Shown here piece by piece: positions 52,411 to 61,560 of a stretch of DNA of 64,000 bases. The notes under the pieces were generated by a model. The model had not been told where the DNA came from and ran no database searches. It was given only the letters and a program-made list of their open reading frames with translations. The DNA is from an uncultured Lachnospiraceae bacterium (GTDB taxonomy: Bacteria > Bacillota > Clostridia > Lachnospirales > Lachnospiraceae), in assembly GCA_910576535.1 (NCBI GenBank), contig CAJTKK010000009.1, positions 62,001 to 126,000 of the forward strand. Reading direction: 5' to 3'. The first letter of the stretch is position 1, and every line of letters begins with the position of its first letter. Made by a program: the position numbers and the translations under genes.

Positions 52411-55032
52411 ATGGCAAAATGGGTGTACTTATTTGAAGAAGGCAGTGCAGACATGAGGAATCTTTTAGGGGGGAAAGGCGCAAACCTGGCAGAGATGACG
52501 AGGCTGGGGCTGCCGATACCGCAAGGGTTTACGGTGACAACAGAAGCATGTACGGATTACTATAATCAGGGCAAGAAAATTTCGGGAGAAATTGAGGCGC
52601 AGATTTTTGATGCATTGGAAGGGCTGGAAAAGAAGCAGGGAAAGAAATTCGGCGATACGGAAAACCCGCTTTTAGTTTCCGTGCGTTCGGGCGCAAGGGC
52701 ATCCATGCCAGGGATGATGGATACGATCCTGAATCTGGGGCTTACGGATGTGGCTGTGGAAGGTTTTGCCAAAAAGACCGGCAATCCAAGGTTTGCATAT
52801 GATTCTTACCGCAGATTTATCCAGATGTTTTCTGACGTAGTAATGGAGATACCGAAGTCATATTTTGAAAGGATTTTGGATGAAATTAAGGACAGCAAGG
52901 GAGTAAACTTCGATACGGAGCTGACAGCGGAAGATTTGCAGGAAGTGATCAAGAAGTTTAAGCAGATTTATAAAGATAAAATGGGAAGCGACTTCCCGCA
53001 GGAACCGAAAGTTCAGTTGATGGAAGCAGTGAAAGCGGTGTTCCGTTCCTGGGATAATGACAGGGCGATTGTATACCGCAGGATGAATGATATTCCTGGC
53101 GACTGGGGGACGGCAGTTAATGTCCAGGCGATGGTATTCGGCAATATGGGCAACACATCGGGAACCGGCGTTGCATTTACAAGGAACCCTTCCACAGGGG
53201 CAAAAGGGATTTACGGCGAATATCTTATTAATGCACAAGGCGAGGATGTTGTTGCAGGAATCCGTACCCCTCAGCCGATTACGAAGCTGCAGGAAGATCT
53301 GCCGGAATGCTATGGGCAGTTTATTGATATTGCTAATAAATTGGAAGCGCATTACTGTGATATGCAGGATATGGAATTTACGATCGAGGACGGGAAACTG
53401 TTCTTCCTGCAGACACGTAACGGTAAGCGTACTGCCGGGGCAGCTCTTCAGATTGCATGTGATTTGGTAGATGAAGGGGTGATTACGCCGAAAGAGGCAG
53501 TGTGCAGGATTGAAGCGAAGTCTTTGGATCAGTTGCTTCACCCGAACTTTGATGAGGATGCATTAAAGAAAGGCGAAGTGATAGGACAGGCTCTTCCGGC
53601 ATCTCCGGGAGCAGCGGCAGGAAAAGTATATTTCAATGCAGAGGATGCCGTATTAGCGCATGAAAGAGAAGAAAGAGTCATATTGGTGCGTCTGGAAACT
53701 TCGCCGGAAGATATTGAAGGAATGCACGCAGCAGAAGGTATCCTGACAGTCAGGGGAGGTATGACGAGCCATGCGGCAGTTGTTGCCCGCGGTATGGGAA
53801 CCTGCTGTGTATCGGGCTGCGGCGATATTGTTATTGATGAAGCTGCTAAGACATTTGAACTGGGCGGGTACCGTTTCAAAGAAGGGGATTATATTTCCCT
53901 GGACGGATCCACAGGCAAGATATATAAGGGCGACATTAAGACAGTGGAAGCTGGGATTACCGGTAATTTCAAGAGGATTATGGGCTGGGCGGATGAGTTC
54001 CGCACTTTGAAAGTACGCACGAACGCGGATACACCGTCAGACGCTGCAAACGCAGTGAAATTGGGCGCAGAGGGCATCGGTCTTTGCCGTACGGAGCATA
54101 TGTTCTTTGAGCCGGATAGGATCCCTAAGATCCGCAAGATGATTCTGTCTTCTACCGTAGAGGCAAGAGAAGCGGCTTTGTCTGAACTGATTCCTTTCCA
54201 GAAGGGCGACTTTAAAGAAATATATGAAGTAATGGAAGGCCGTCCGGTTACGATCCGTTTCCTGGATCCCCCGCTTCATGAGTTTGTTCCTACGGAGGAA
54301 AAGGATATTGAAGACCTGGCAAGGGATATGAACCTTACCGTAGAGGAAGTGAAGGCAACCTGCGATACTTTGCATGAATTTAACCCGATGATGGGTCATA
54401 GAGGATGCCGTCTGTCCGTTACTTATCCGGAAATTGCAAGGATGCAGACAAGAGCGGTGATGGAAGCGGCTATTGAAGTAAAAGCTGAAAAGGGTTACAA
54501 TGTAGAACCTGAAATTATGATTCCTTTGGTAGGCGATAAGAAGGAACTGAAATATGTGAAGGCAGTGGTTGTAGAAACCGCGGAAGCTGTTAAGAAAGAA
54601 AAAGGTTCCGATATCGTATATCATGTAGGTACGATGATTGAAATCCCAAGGGCAGCGCTGCTGGCAGATGAAGTGGCTGAAGAAGCGGAATTTTTCTCCT
54701 TTGGCACCAATGACCTGACACAGATGACATTCGGCTTCTCCCGTGATGATGCAGGCAAGTTCTTAGCTTCTTATTATAAGAGCAAGATTTATGAGTCTGA
54801 CCCGTTTGCAAAGTTAGATCAAAACGGTGTTGGACAGCTTGTGAAAATGGCAGCAGAAAAAGGAAGATCCACAAGGCCGGATCTGAAACTGGGTATCTGT
54901 GGCGAGCATGGAGGAGATCCTTCTTCCGTAGAGTTCTGCCATAAGGTTGGATTAAATTATGTATCCTGTTCACCGTTCCGCGTACCGATTGCCCGGTTGG
55001 CGGCGGCGCAGGCGGCTATTAACAGCAAGTAA
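52411..55032 (+). CDS. ppdK: Pyruvate, phosphate dikinase
   Basis: 873 residues in three parts. The N-terminal ATP-grasp domain has LLGGKGANLAEMTRLGLPIPQGF and VSVRSGARASMPGMMDTILNLG. The central swivelling domain carries the phospho-histidine in GGMTSHAAVVARGMGTCCVSG (about residue 455). The C-terminal PEP/pyruvate barrel has GLCRTEHMFF and LGICGEHGGDP. It interconverts PEP, AMP and pyrophosphate with pyruvate, ATP and phosphate, and is a key glycolytic or gluconeogenic step in anaerobes with PPi metabolism. Shine-Dalgarno AAGGAGAG. Its 3' end borders the acquired island. Confidence 0.98.
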   Translation: MAKWVYLFEEGSADMRNLLGGKGANLAEMTRLGLPIPQGFTVTTEACTDYYNQGKKISGEIEAQIFDALEGLEKKQGKKFGDTENPLLVSVRSGARASMPGMMDTILNLGLTDVAVEGFAKKTGNPRFAYDSYRRFIQMFSDVVMEIPKSYFERILDEIKDSKGVNFDTELTAEDLQEVIKKFKQIYKDKMGSDFPQEPKVQLMEAVKAVFRSWDNDRAIVYRRMNDIPGDWGTAVNVQAMVFGNMGNTSGTGVAFTRNPSTGAKGIYGEYLINAQGEDVVAGIRTPQPITKLQEDLPECYGQFIDIANKLEAHYCDMQDMEFTIEDGKLFFLQTRNGKRTAGAALQIACDLVDEGVITPKEAVCRIEAKSLDQLLHPNFDEDALKKGEVIGQALPASPGAAAGKVYFNAEDAVLAHEREERVILVRLETSPEDIEGMHAAEGILTVRGGMTSHAAVVARGMGTCCVSGCGDIVIDEAAKTFELGGYRFKEGDYISLDGSTGKIYKGDIKTVEAGITGNFKRIMGWADEFRTLKVRTNADTPSDAANAVKLGAEGIGLCRTEHMFFEPDRIPKIRKMILSSTVEAREAALSELIPFQKGDFKEIYEVMEGRPVTIRFLDPPLHEFVPTEEKDIEDLARDMNLTVEEVKATCDTLHEFNPMMGHRGCRLSVTYPEIARMQTRAVMEAAIEVKAEKGYNVEPEIMIPLVGDKKELKYVKAVVVETAEAVKKEKGSDIVYHVGTMIEIPRAALLADEVAEEAEFFSFGTNDLTQMTFGFSRDDAGKFLASYYKSKIYESDPFAKLDQNGVGQLVKMAAEKGRSTRPDLKLGICGEHGGDPSSVEFCHKVGLNYVSCSPFRVPIARLAAAQAAINSK

Positions 55033-55047
55033 TACACTGGAAGTTGA

Positions 55048-55307
55048 TGTCGTAGGGCACGGAAATTTATTCTAAAAAGAGGCAAACTAAATTTGCTACG
55101 ACATAGAAAAATAAGACCTTGCATCGAAAGATGCGGGGTCTTATTTTTGTCTAACGACTATCCTTACCCTTGCATAAACACTGGATTTGTAGGAACGTTC
55201 TGCACAGGATCACCATGGAGTAGGGGCAACTAGGGCGAAAGCCCGACAGGATAAAACAAATTGCCTTTTTATGCCCTTTATAGAAAAAATTTCCGTGCCC
55301 TACGACA
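55048..55307. repeat. Inverted TGTCGTAGGGCACGG repeats: MITE-like element or transposon end
   Basis: TGTCGTAGGGCACGGAAATTT at 55048-55068 occurs inverted at 55287-55307, and the similarity extends about 15 bases further inward with mismatches (TTCTANAAAG). A third, partial copy (CTACGACA) lies at 55096-55103. The first copy begins 16 bases after the ppdK stop. TGT...ACA termini are typical of Tn7-like and DDE elements. The 5-base flanks (GTTGA and TGGTG) are not duplicated, so the pair may be the complex left end of the Tn7-like element rather than one short element. Confidence 0.6.
55107..55148 (+). terminator. Terminator downstream of ppdK
   Basis: 12-bp stem AAAAATAAGACC / GGTCTTATTTTT with inner stem GCATC-GAAA-GATGC and a T tract. 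It lies between the inverted repeats. It may be the original ppdK terminator displaced by an insertion, or part of the element. Confidence 0.85.
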
Positions 55308-55324
55308 TGGTGATATTTGTTTAT

Positions 55325-55460
55325 GATGTTTTTGGGAAAATGATAACAGGTTTGGAAGCCTTGTAAACTGGGGATTTGAGAAGATCATCATTTCCCAAAA
55401 ATGAGTGAGTAATTCCCTAAAAATACTCTAAATTCATTTTGGGGAAACGTTTTTGGGAGC
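55325..55460. repeat. Cluster of TTTTTGGGAAA-like sites, possible TnsB-binding sites
   Basis: Five related sites: TTTTTGGGAAAATGAT (from 55329, plus), ATCATTTCCCAAAAATGAG (55387, minus), AATTCCCTAAAAATACTC (55411, minus), TTCATTTTGGGGAAACG (55433, plus) and ACGTTTTTGGGAGC (55447, plus). They crowd 90-220 bases before tnsA, where Tn7-like ends carry TnsB sites, but their orientation is mixed. No gene is visible in 55033-55546. Confidence 0.45.
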
Positions 55461-55546
55461 TGTTGACATAAGGATGACTCGCGGAGCGCGGCATCCGTTG
55501 TCGGGGAAACTGGCAGGATGTTCCCGGATGGGAGGTTTTGCGAAGG

Positions 55547-55894
55547 ATGAGGAAAAAGAATTTCAAAGGGCGATGTGAAAAGAGGATGATTGGCAAGTGT
55601 GCTGAAGTATGCAGGACATATGATGCCATTCAGTATGCTTATGCTGATCTTCTGCAGATGGATGGGGAAGTAAAGGAGATCAGATGCAATGTCCTGTTGG
55701 ATGGGCTGGATGTCGGAGAGTATACTTCCGATTTTGTGTGTACCAAAACAGACGGTGATCTGATGGTACGGGAGTGTGTGTTCCGTAAGTTTCTGATGAA
55801 ACCATTGACGGTGAAATTATTGGATGCTTCGAGGGAGTATTGGATCAGGCATGGGGTTATGGATTGGGGGTTGGTCATTGATGAAGAAGCATGA
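55547..55894 (+). CDS. tnsA: TnsA-like transposon endonuclease, single domain
   Basis: 115 residues. TYDAIQYAYADLL, then GEYTSDFVCTKTDGDLMVRECVFRK and KLLDASREYWIRHGVMDWGLVIDEE follow the TnsA catalytic domain pattern (SDF aspartate, a following E/Q-x-K-type strand, and the yw...gi.w.ivtd end). Tn7 TnsA is about 270 residues with a C-terminal winged helix that binds TnsC; that half is absent here. TnsA nicks the 5' ends so the element can leave by cut-and-paste. I prefer ATG 55547 over TTG 55538. It overlaps tnsB by 14 bases. The RECVFRK strand is not a perfect match for the catalytic E/Q-x-K. Confidence 0.65.
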   Translation: MRKKNFKGRCEKRMIGKCAEVCRTYDAIQYAYADLLQMDGEVKEIRCNVLLDGLDVGEYTSDFVCTKTDGDLMVRECVFRKFLMKPLTVKLLDASREYWIRHGVMDWGLVIDEEA

Positions 55895-57713
55895 TCTGTT
55901 ACATTCTGGTGATAGCATTATCAGAGTATTGGATGTTCAGGATGATAGAATCCTTGTGATCGATTGTATTAAACACTCTATGCCTGTGTGGGTGGAATCA
56001 GAGTTGTTGGAATCTTATGTTGGGTGTACTGGTGGAGAGCTGTTTGAGGTTAGTGGTGTTGATGTCATAGGAGATACGGATGCTCTTGATGCAGACCAGA
56101 GAAAGATAATGCATGAACGCTATACGATGATTGCGCCTATGCTTCCGTTCATGTCAGATGATAAGGTGCGATCCAAACTGATCTGTTCTATAGCTGAAGA
56201 TCATCAAGTATCAAAACAGACTGTTAGGAACTATCTCTGTCTTTACTTGTCTTATCTGGATATGGCTGTGCTTGCTCCAAAGAAGCGGAAAGAGGATCGG
56301 GAACTGACACAGGATGAAAAACATATGCGTTGGGCATTGAATAAGTTTTTCTATACGACAAAGAAGCAATCTCTTATGACTGCTTATACCATGATGCCCA
56401 AAGAGAGATATTGTGACGCTATGGGTGTATTGGCAGAAGAATATCCGTCTTTCTATCAGTTCCGATATTATTATCGTAAGACAAGGAAGATGCAGAATTT
56501 CTATATTTCAAGGGATGGATTGAAGAATTATCAGAGGAGCAACAGACCACTTATAGGTGAGGGAGTACGGGAGTTTGCCTCTGCGGTTGGTGTGGGGATG
56601 CTGGATGCTACGGTATGTGATATTTACCTGATCAATGATGAGGGGAATCTGGTAGGCAGACCTATTCTTACGGCATGTATTGATGCCTACAGTAGTCTGT
56701 GCTGTGGTTATTCTCTTTCATGGGAAGGTGGAATTTACAGTCTTAGAGGATTGATGCTGAATATCATTGCCGATAAGGTGGCATGGTGCAAGCGTTATGG
56801 TATTTCCATACAAAAGGAAGATTGGGATTGTGATATGCTTCCCGGTACATTTGTCACGGATATGGGGAGTGAATATAAATCGGAGAACTTTGAACAGATT
56901 GCAGAATTGGGTGTTACGGTTATAAATCTTCCTTCTTACAGACCAGAACTGAAAGGATTGGTAGAAAAGTTCTTTGATCTGATACAAGAGATGTACAAGA
57001 AGCATTTAAAGGGTAAGGGTGTGATTGAGCCGGATTATTAGGAGAGAGGGGTACATGATTACCGTAAGGATGCATGTCTGACTATGATGGACTTTGAGAA
57101 GATTATCCTACATTGTATGATCTATTATAATTCTCAAAGGATCATAGAAAACTTTCCTTATACAGAAGCTATGATAACAGATAAAGTGAAGCCGTATGCA
57201 TCCTATATCTGGGAATGGGGTAAATCACTGATTGGGGAGAATCTGATAGGAGTGGATAGTAGAGAGTTGATGCTTACATTACTTCCGAGGACTACAGGGA
57301 AATTTGGACGAACAGGTTTGAAGGTAAATAAGCTGCGTTATCATTGTGAGGGATATACAGAGCAATATCTATCTGATGGTACTGTAACTGTAGCTTGTAA
57401 TCCAGAGGATGTGACATCTGTATGGGTAGTAGAGAATGGAGTTTATACGGAATTTACTTTGATTGACTCTCGTTTTCAGGGAAAAAATCTTGTTGGAGTA
57501 CAGGAGTTACAAACTGGACAGAAATCTATAGCTAAGAATGAAATGAGGAACAACCTATAGGCTCAAATTAATCTGGCACAGCATATTGAGGCGATTGCGA
57601 ATAATGCTTGTGGCCATTCGGATGTACATATGAAGAATATCCGCAATACCAGAAAAAAGGAACAGATGAAGAACCATCAGGATTATATGAAGGAGAGAGT
57701 AAACTATGGCTGA
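55881..57713 (+). pseudogene. tnsB: TnsB-like DDE transposase interrupted by two in-frame TAG codons
   Basis: Read through, the frame has 610 codons. It holds N-terminal DNA-binding helices, a retroviral-integrase-type core with D242 (GMLDATVCDIYL), D327 (FVTDMGSEY) and E362 (LKGLVEKFF), and a C-terminal beta-barrel region. TAG occurs at codon 387 (57039-57041) and codon 560 (57558-57560). After each the same frame continues with family-like sequence (ERGVHDYRKDACLTMMDF; AQINLAQHIEAIANN). The final TGA (57711-57713) overlaps the tnsC start by eight bases, which marks the full frame as the ancestral gene. Both stops are one C-to-T change from CAG. Either it is dead, or it is made by amber readthrough. 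Without readthrough the product ends at 386 residues, just after the catalytic Glu. Confidence 0.8.
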
Positions 57714-58965
57714 TCTTTCAAATATTATACATATTTTACCATCAATGAAATCAGGGGATGATTTGTTTTCAGCACTGGAAATTTTACCAAAATATGATGA
57801 TACGATTCGTGCTGCAGATGTTCCTGTGCGTCTCATGGCTCTCTCTGATCTTTACAGGATATATGTACCATCCAATATGTCATTAGAGATTTACAGTAAA
57901 ATGTATCTGGCCTTATTGAGGTCATTGCAGAAGAAGGGTACGAAAATGGCCATACAGCAGAAAAATCAGAACCATAAAGCCGTGATACAGCAGGAGTACA
58001 GCGGTATCATGGGTGGCTCCGATAGCTTTACGATTATTGGAGCATCCGGTATTGGCAAAAGTTCAGCCATCAGTAGGGCGATTACGTTAATTACTGAGAA
58101 TAGAGTGATTGAAGTGGAAAATCCATACACGAAGATCATTCCTTGTATCTGTGTACAGTGTCCTTTTGATTCTTCTGTAAAGGGATTACTGTTAGAGATA
58201 TTACGCAAGGTGGATGAAATGATTGAAAGTAAATATTACCAGAATGCATTAAGGGCAAGGACTACAACGGATATGCTGATTGGGAGCGTCAGTCAGGTAG
58301 CATTAAATCATATTGGTTTGTTGGTAGTGGATGAGATTCAGAATGTATGCAACAGCAAGAATGGGAAGAGCCTTGTGGGTATGCTTACCCAGCTTATCAA
58401 TAACAGCGGTATATCAATCTGTATGGTGGGAACGCCTGAAAGCGCAGTGTTCTTTGAACAGGCGGTACAGCTTGCCAGAAGGTCGTTGGGATTACGGTAT
58501 GATGTGATGGAGTATGGTGCAGATTTCAGAAGGTTTTGTGAGATTGTGTTTTCCTATCAGTATGTGAAACAGAGGACAGAGATTACAGATGGGATTATGG
58601 AATGGCTTTATGAGCATACTTCGGGGAATATATCGGTAGTGGTATCCCTGATCCATGATGCACAGGAGACTGCGATTTTGAATGGTAAAGAAGTTCTGAA
58701 TTTGGAATCATTAAATGAGGCGTATCAAAAACGGTTGTCTATGCTGCATGGGTTTATTTATATGGAGCAGAAAAAGCAAACATCCAAGACAAAGAGAAAA
58801 GCGTCTGTTGTTAATGTTAAAATTTCTACAGAGGAAAAAAGTAGTGGAGAATTAAGCAGTAGTGAATTTACGATTGCTGATTTGGTAGCGATGGCTAAGA
58901 ATGAAAACAAGGATATGGTGCAGTTATTGAAGATATATATACCAGTGGTGGAGGTAGCGGTATGA
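57706..58965 (+). CDS. tnsC: TnsC/TniB-like AAA+ ATPase
   Basis: 419 residues. Walker A is GASGIGKS at 112-119, Walker B is LLVVDE (D209, E210), and the sensor is MVGTPES. IGLLVVDEIQNVC and the neighbouring layout match TniB/TnsC regulators of transposition, which form ATP-dependent filaments on target DNA and bridge the target selector and transposase. The last ~70 residues are Lys/Ser-rich and could bind TnsA or TnsB. The gene overlaps tnsB (8 bases) and tniQ (ATGA). The frame is intact and motifs are complete. Confidence 0.88.
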   Translation: MADLSNIIHILPSMKSGDDLFSALEILPKYDDTIRAADVPVRLMALSDLYRIYVPSNMSLEIYSKMYLALLRSLQKKGTKMAIQQKNQNHKAVIQQEYSGIMGGSDSFTIIGASGIGKSSAISRAITLITENRVIEVENPYTKIIPCICVQCPFDSSVKGLLLEILRKVDEMIESKYYQNALRARTTTDMLIGSVSQVALNHIGLLVVDEIQNVCNSKNGKSLVGMLTQLINNSGISICMVGTPESAVFFEQAVQLARRSLGLRYDVMEYGADFRRFCEIVFSYQYVKQRTEITDGIMEWLYEHTSGNISVVVSLIHDAQETAILNGKEVLNLESLNEAYQKRLSMLHGFIYMEQKKQTSKTKRKASVVNVKISTEEKSSGELSSSEFTIADLVAMAKNENKDMVQLLKIYIPVVEVAV

Positions 58966-60299
58966 TCGCATATATGCCGACAATTTATCCTGATGAATTG
59001 GTATATAGTTGGTTTTGTAGATATTATGTCCATTCAGGCTGTTTTTCACATAAGATGGCGTTGCAGGAGTTATTTTGTAAGAAGTCAGATTACCTGAATA
59101 AAGAATTTATAGGTAATCTCAATCATGGAGCTATAGAGCAGATCGAAAAAATATTTCCTCTGGATGAATTGGTTTTAAATCATACCATGTTTCCTCAATA
59201 TGCGAGATTTATTTTCCTAGAACAAAAGGAAACAGCTCTGTACCGTTTAGCCCATGATACCTGTGATGCTCATCATTTGTTTCCTATTCTACCACGAAAT
59301 GATGGGGAACAATATCTGCGTTTATGTCCGTTGTGTGTGAAAGAAGATAGAGAAATTTATGGAGAAGCATACTGGCACAGGAAACATCAGATTAGGAATA
59401 TGCGTATATGTACTAAGCATAAGTGCAGGCTTATGGAATCGAGTGTTCCAGCAAAGAGTGAGCAGAGTTTTACGTTTTGTCCTGCTGAAAGTTATACATA
59501 TGACGGGGAAGCTATATTTGAGAATGATTCATTAGCGATTCAGTATATGGAATATTTGGTGTCAGTATTTGAATCGGTGATGGATTTTGAAAGTGATATT
59601 CCTATCAGTTCTATCCTTTATGATGGAATGAGCAGAACAAAATATTTGAAACCATCAGGGCGTAGCAGATATACAAAGATGCTTGCTGATGATATGGGTG
59701 AGTTCTACGGAAGTATGGGGATATGTAGTGTTGCAAGTATGTATCAAATTCAGAGAGTATTATTGGAGAATTTGTATGACTTTTCTGTTGTTTGCCAGAT
59801 TGCTTTTTTCCTGGGGATGAGAGTGGAGGAATTAACGGCTTCCTCTTTAACTAAGGAGCGGATTCAGCAGGAACAGGATAGCCATTATATGAGGAATACT
59901 GCCCCTGTAGATTGGGATTTATTGGATCGGGAAACGGCTCCTGTGTTAGAAAAGTTTGCCAGAGGCGTATATGATGGTACTGGTAATGAGAATGGTAGGC
60001 CAGAACGTGTGTCAGAAAGGATTGTGTATCGGGAGATGGGATTGCTGGGTCATCAGTTGGAGAATATGCCACGGTGTAAGGTGGTTTTTGAAAAATATAC
60101 AGAGTCTTATCCTGAGAGTTGGGCGAGGAAGATTATTTGGGCTTATCAGAAGTTGGAAGAAGAGGATAAGCCTTTTTATTGGACGGATATTCGGAAGATT
60201 TTGGGAGTGAAAAAAAATATGCAAGAGATTGTTCCTTGTTTGATAAAATATGTGGATGAGGATATGGTAGAGAAAATTCTAAACTTGATTGTATTTTGA
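58962..60299 (+). CDS. tniQ: TniQ/TnsD-like target selector
   Basis: 445 residues. It starts MPTIYPDELVYSWFCRYYVHSG, the classic TniQ N terminus (P.p.ELlySw..R). A zinc finger follows: LCPLCVKED, then YWHRKHQIRNMRICTKHKCRL (C-x2-C ... C-x2-H). The C-terminal ~280 residues form the longer TnsD-type DNA-reading part (IAFFLGMRVEELTASSL). TnsD proteins recognise one conserved chromosomal site; the element sits just behind ppdK, so the 3' end of ppdK is the candidate target. The start codon overlaps tnsC by four bases. The frame is intact. Confidence 0.88.
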   Translation: MIAYMPTIYPDELVYSWFCRYYVHSGCFSHKMALQELFCKKSDYLNKEFIGNLNHGAIEQIEKIFPLDELVLNHTMFPQYARFIFLEQKETALYRLAHDTCDAHHLFPILPRNDGEQYLRLCPLCVKEDREIYGEAYWHRKHQIRNMRICTKHKCRLMESSVPAKSEQSFTFCPAESYTYDGEAIFENDSLAIQYMEYLVSVFESVMDFESDIPISSILYDGMSRTKYLKPSGRSRYTKMLADDMGEFYGSMGICSVASMYQIQRVLLENLYDFSVVCQIAFFLGMRVEELTASSLTKERIQQEQDSHYMRNTAPVDWDLLDRETAPVLEKFARGVYDGTGNENGRPERVSERIVYREMGLLGHQLENMPRCKVVFEKYTESYPESWARKIIWAYQKLEEEDKPFYWTDIRKILGVKKNMQEIVPCLIKYVDEDMVEKILNLIVF

Positions 60300-60351
60300 C
60301 AATTGACAAAGTAAAGCAGATATTTTATGTGAAGATTTTAATTCGTTTATA

Positions 60352-60380
60352 TTGATGACTTAGTAAGTGATTGCTATAAT
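60352..60380 (+). promoter_or_regulatory. Promoter of the cargo genes
   Basis: TTGATG at 60352-60357, a 17-base spacer and TATAAT at 60375-60380, about 110 bases before ATG 60492. Confidence 0.65.
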
Positions 60381-60491
60381 GACCTTATATCCTTGTAAAT
60401 AACGTTATCTTTTATAGGCACTAGAACGAAAGTGAACTGTGACTGATTTATGTAGATGATGATATTAGAAAAAGTGAAGTAAGGAGACAAA

Positions 60492-61349
60492 ATGCGACGT
60501 AATTTTGCACAGATATTAAAAGATGCACAGATTGACATTAAGATGGAGTATCAGAAATTGTATGGGATGTTGTATGATCGTAGTATTCAAATATCAAATA
60601 TGAATCGTATTTCTGCGTATGATGAATTGAGTGAACGTTTTATTGATTTCTATTTTCGTGGAACGTGTCTTTCAATAGACGAATTTAATAATATGCACGG
60701 GTTTCATTTTGAGAAGGAACCATCTGATTTTAATATTGATCATCTAGTTTCACTTTGTGAGTACATATATAATATGCTCATGGCTTATCAAGGAGTACAA
60801 GGTTCTATGGGATATGGATATATGACAGGGATGCATGCACCCATCAATGTTCAATTTTATTTTATGCAAATAAATCAAATCATTGAAGAAATAGGATATA
60901 TGCAGGCAAATGAGGATGGAATTACTATTTTTATTGAAAAATGTCCTGCTGCGATAGCTGTAGCAGAAAGTGACTTAATCCCAACAAATTTATCATATCG
61001 GCTAATATCATATCATCACTATGCCATGAAAGGAAATATAGAGGCGAAAAAGACTGTTTTGGTACAGCTTGCTTCGATTTTAGAGGCTAAACGTGGTGAT
61101 CTAATAAAAGTTGATAAGGTATTGGAAAGTGATCTTTTCTATATCTTTAATAATCTAAATATTCGCCATAATAATATTAGCGCAGAAGATCCCGGAAAAT
61201 ATAAGGCTTATGTGGCTCAAATGTCTACTGAGAATCTTGAAAAATGGTATGATGAGGCATACCAAATGTGCCTTTTAGCATTTCTTGAATTAGAAAATAT
61301 TGACCGAAAAGTAGAATTTGATCAGTTAAAAAGAGAAATTGAAAAATAA
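60492..61349 (+). CDS. Unknown cargo protein of the Tn7-like island
   Basis: 285 residues, soluble, mostly helical, no signal peptide. Visible segments include EYQKLYGMLYDRSIQISNMNR, a glycine-rich turn (GVQGSMGYGYMTG) and a final charged helix. Codons are strongly AT-rich compared with genes before 55 kb. I do not recognise the family. It comes right after the transposition genes and before a HEPN protein, a place where Tn7-like elements carry phage-defence genes, so an abortive-infection role is a guess. Shine-Dalgarno AAGGAGAC precedes ATG 60492. Confidence 0.7.
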   Translation: MRRNFAQILKDAQIDIKMEYQKLYGMLYDRSIQISNMNRISAYDELSERFIDFYFRGTCLSIDEFNNMHGFHFEKEPSDFNIDHLVSLCEYIYNMLMAYQGVQGSMGYGYMTGMHAPINVQFYFMQINQIIEEIGYMQANEDGITIFIEKCPAAIAVAESDLIPTNLSYRLISYHHYAMKGNIEAKKTVLVQLASILEAKRGDLIKVDKVLESDLFYIFNNLNIRHNNISAEDPGKYKAYVAQMSTENLEKWYDEAYQMCLLAFLELENIDRKVEFDQLKREIEK

Positions 61350-61407
61350 TTTTGCATTATGTATATAATGTTTGGTGGCTTCTGTCTTATTTATGGAAAT
61401 AGGAGTA

Positions 61408-61539
61408 ATGAATAAAGTACTGCAAGTTGCTACTTGTGCAAAAAAAGAATTTTTAATATCGGTATTTTTAATTCTTAAAGATATTGTACCCTTTGAGAGA
61501 GAGTATATGTGGACATATGGTTTTGATAGGGAGTCTTGA
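61408..61539 (+). CDS. Possible 43-residue small protein
   Basis: ATG 61408 follows AGGAGTA closely. The frame MNKVLQVATCAKKEFL... has a hydrophobic core (FLISVFLILKDIV) and ends inside the stem of the terminator at 61527. It could be a small membrane protein, an antitoxin-like peptide or a leader peptide whose translation affects that terminator. It may also be chance. Confidence 0.3.
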   Translation: MNKVLQVATCAKKEFLISVFLILKDIVPFEREYMWTYGFDRES

Positions 61540-61560
61540 ATGACTCTCTATTTCTTTTTG
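61527..61560 (+). terminator. Terminator or attenuator between cargo genes
   Basis: Stem TAGGGAGTC / GACTCTCTA (one G-T pair), 6-base loop, then TTTCTTTTT. It overlaps the stop codon of the small frame 61408-61539. Confidence 0.7.

Noticed and set aside
52858..53541. Minus-strand frame inside ppdK
   Set aside because: Codon shadow of a highly conserved enzyme; no start signals or known motifs.
55881..57713. Genome-wide reassignment of TAG to an amino acid
   Set aside because: Clear genes in the window end with TAG (thyA, the FAD enzyme, the PrsA-like protein, the purF-like gene, the LysR gene, DUF308), so TAG works as a stop in this genome; only local readthrough or decay fits.
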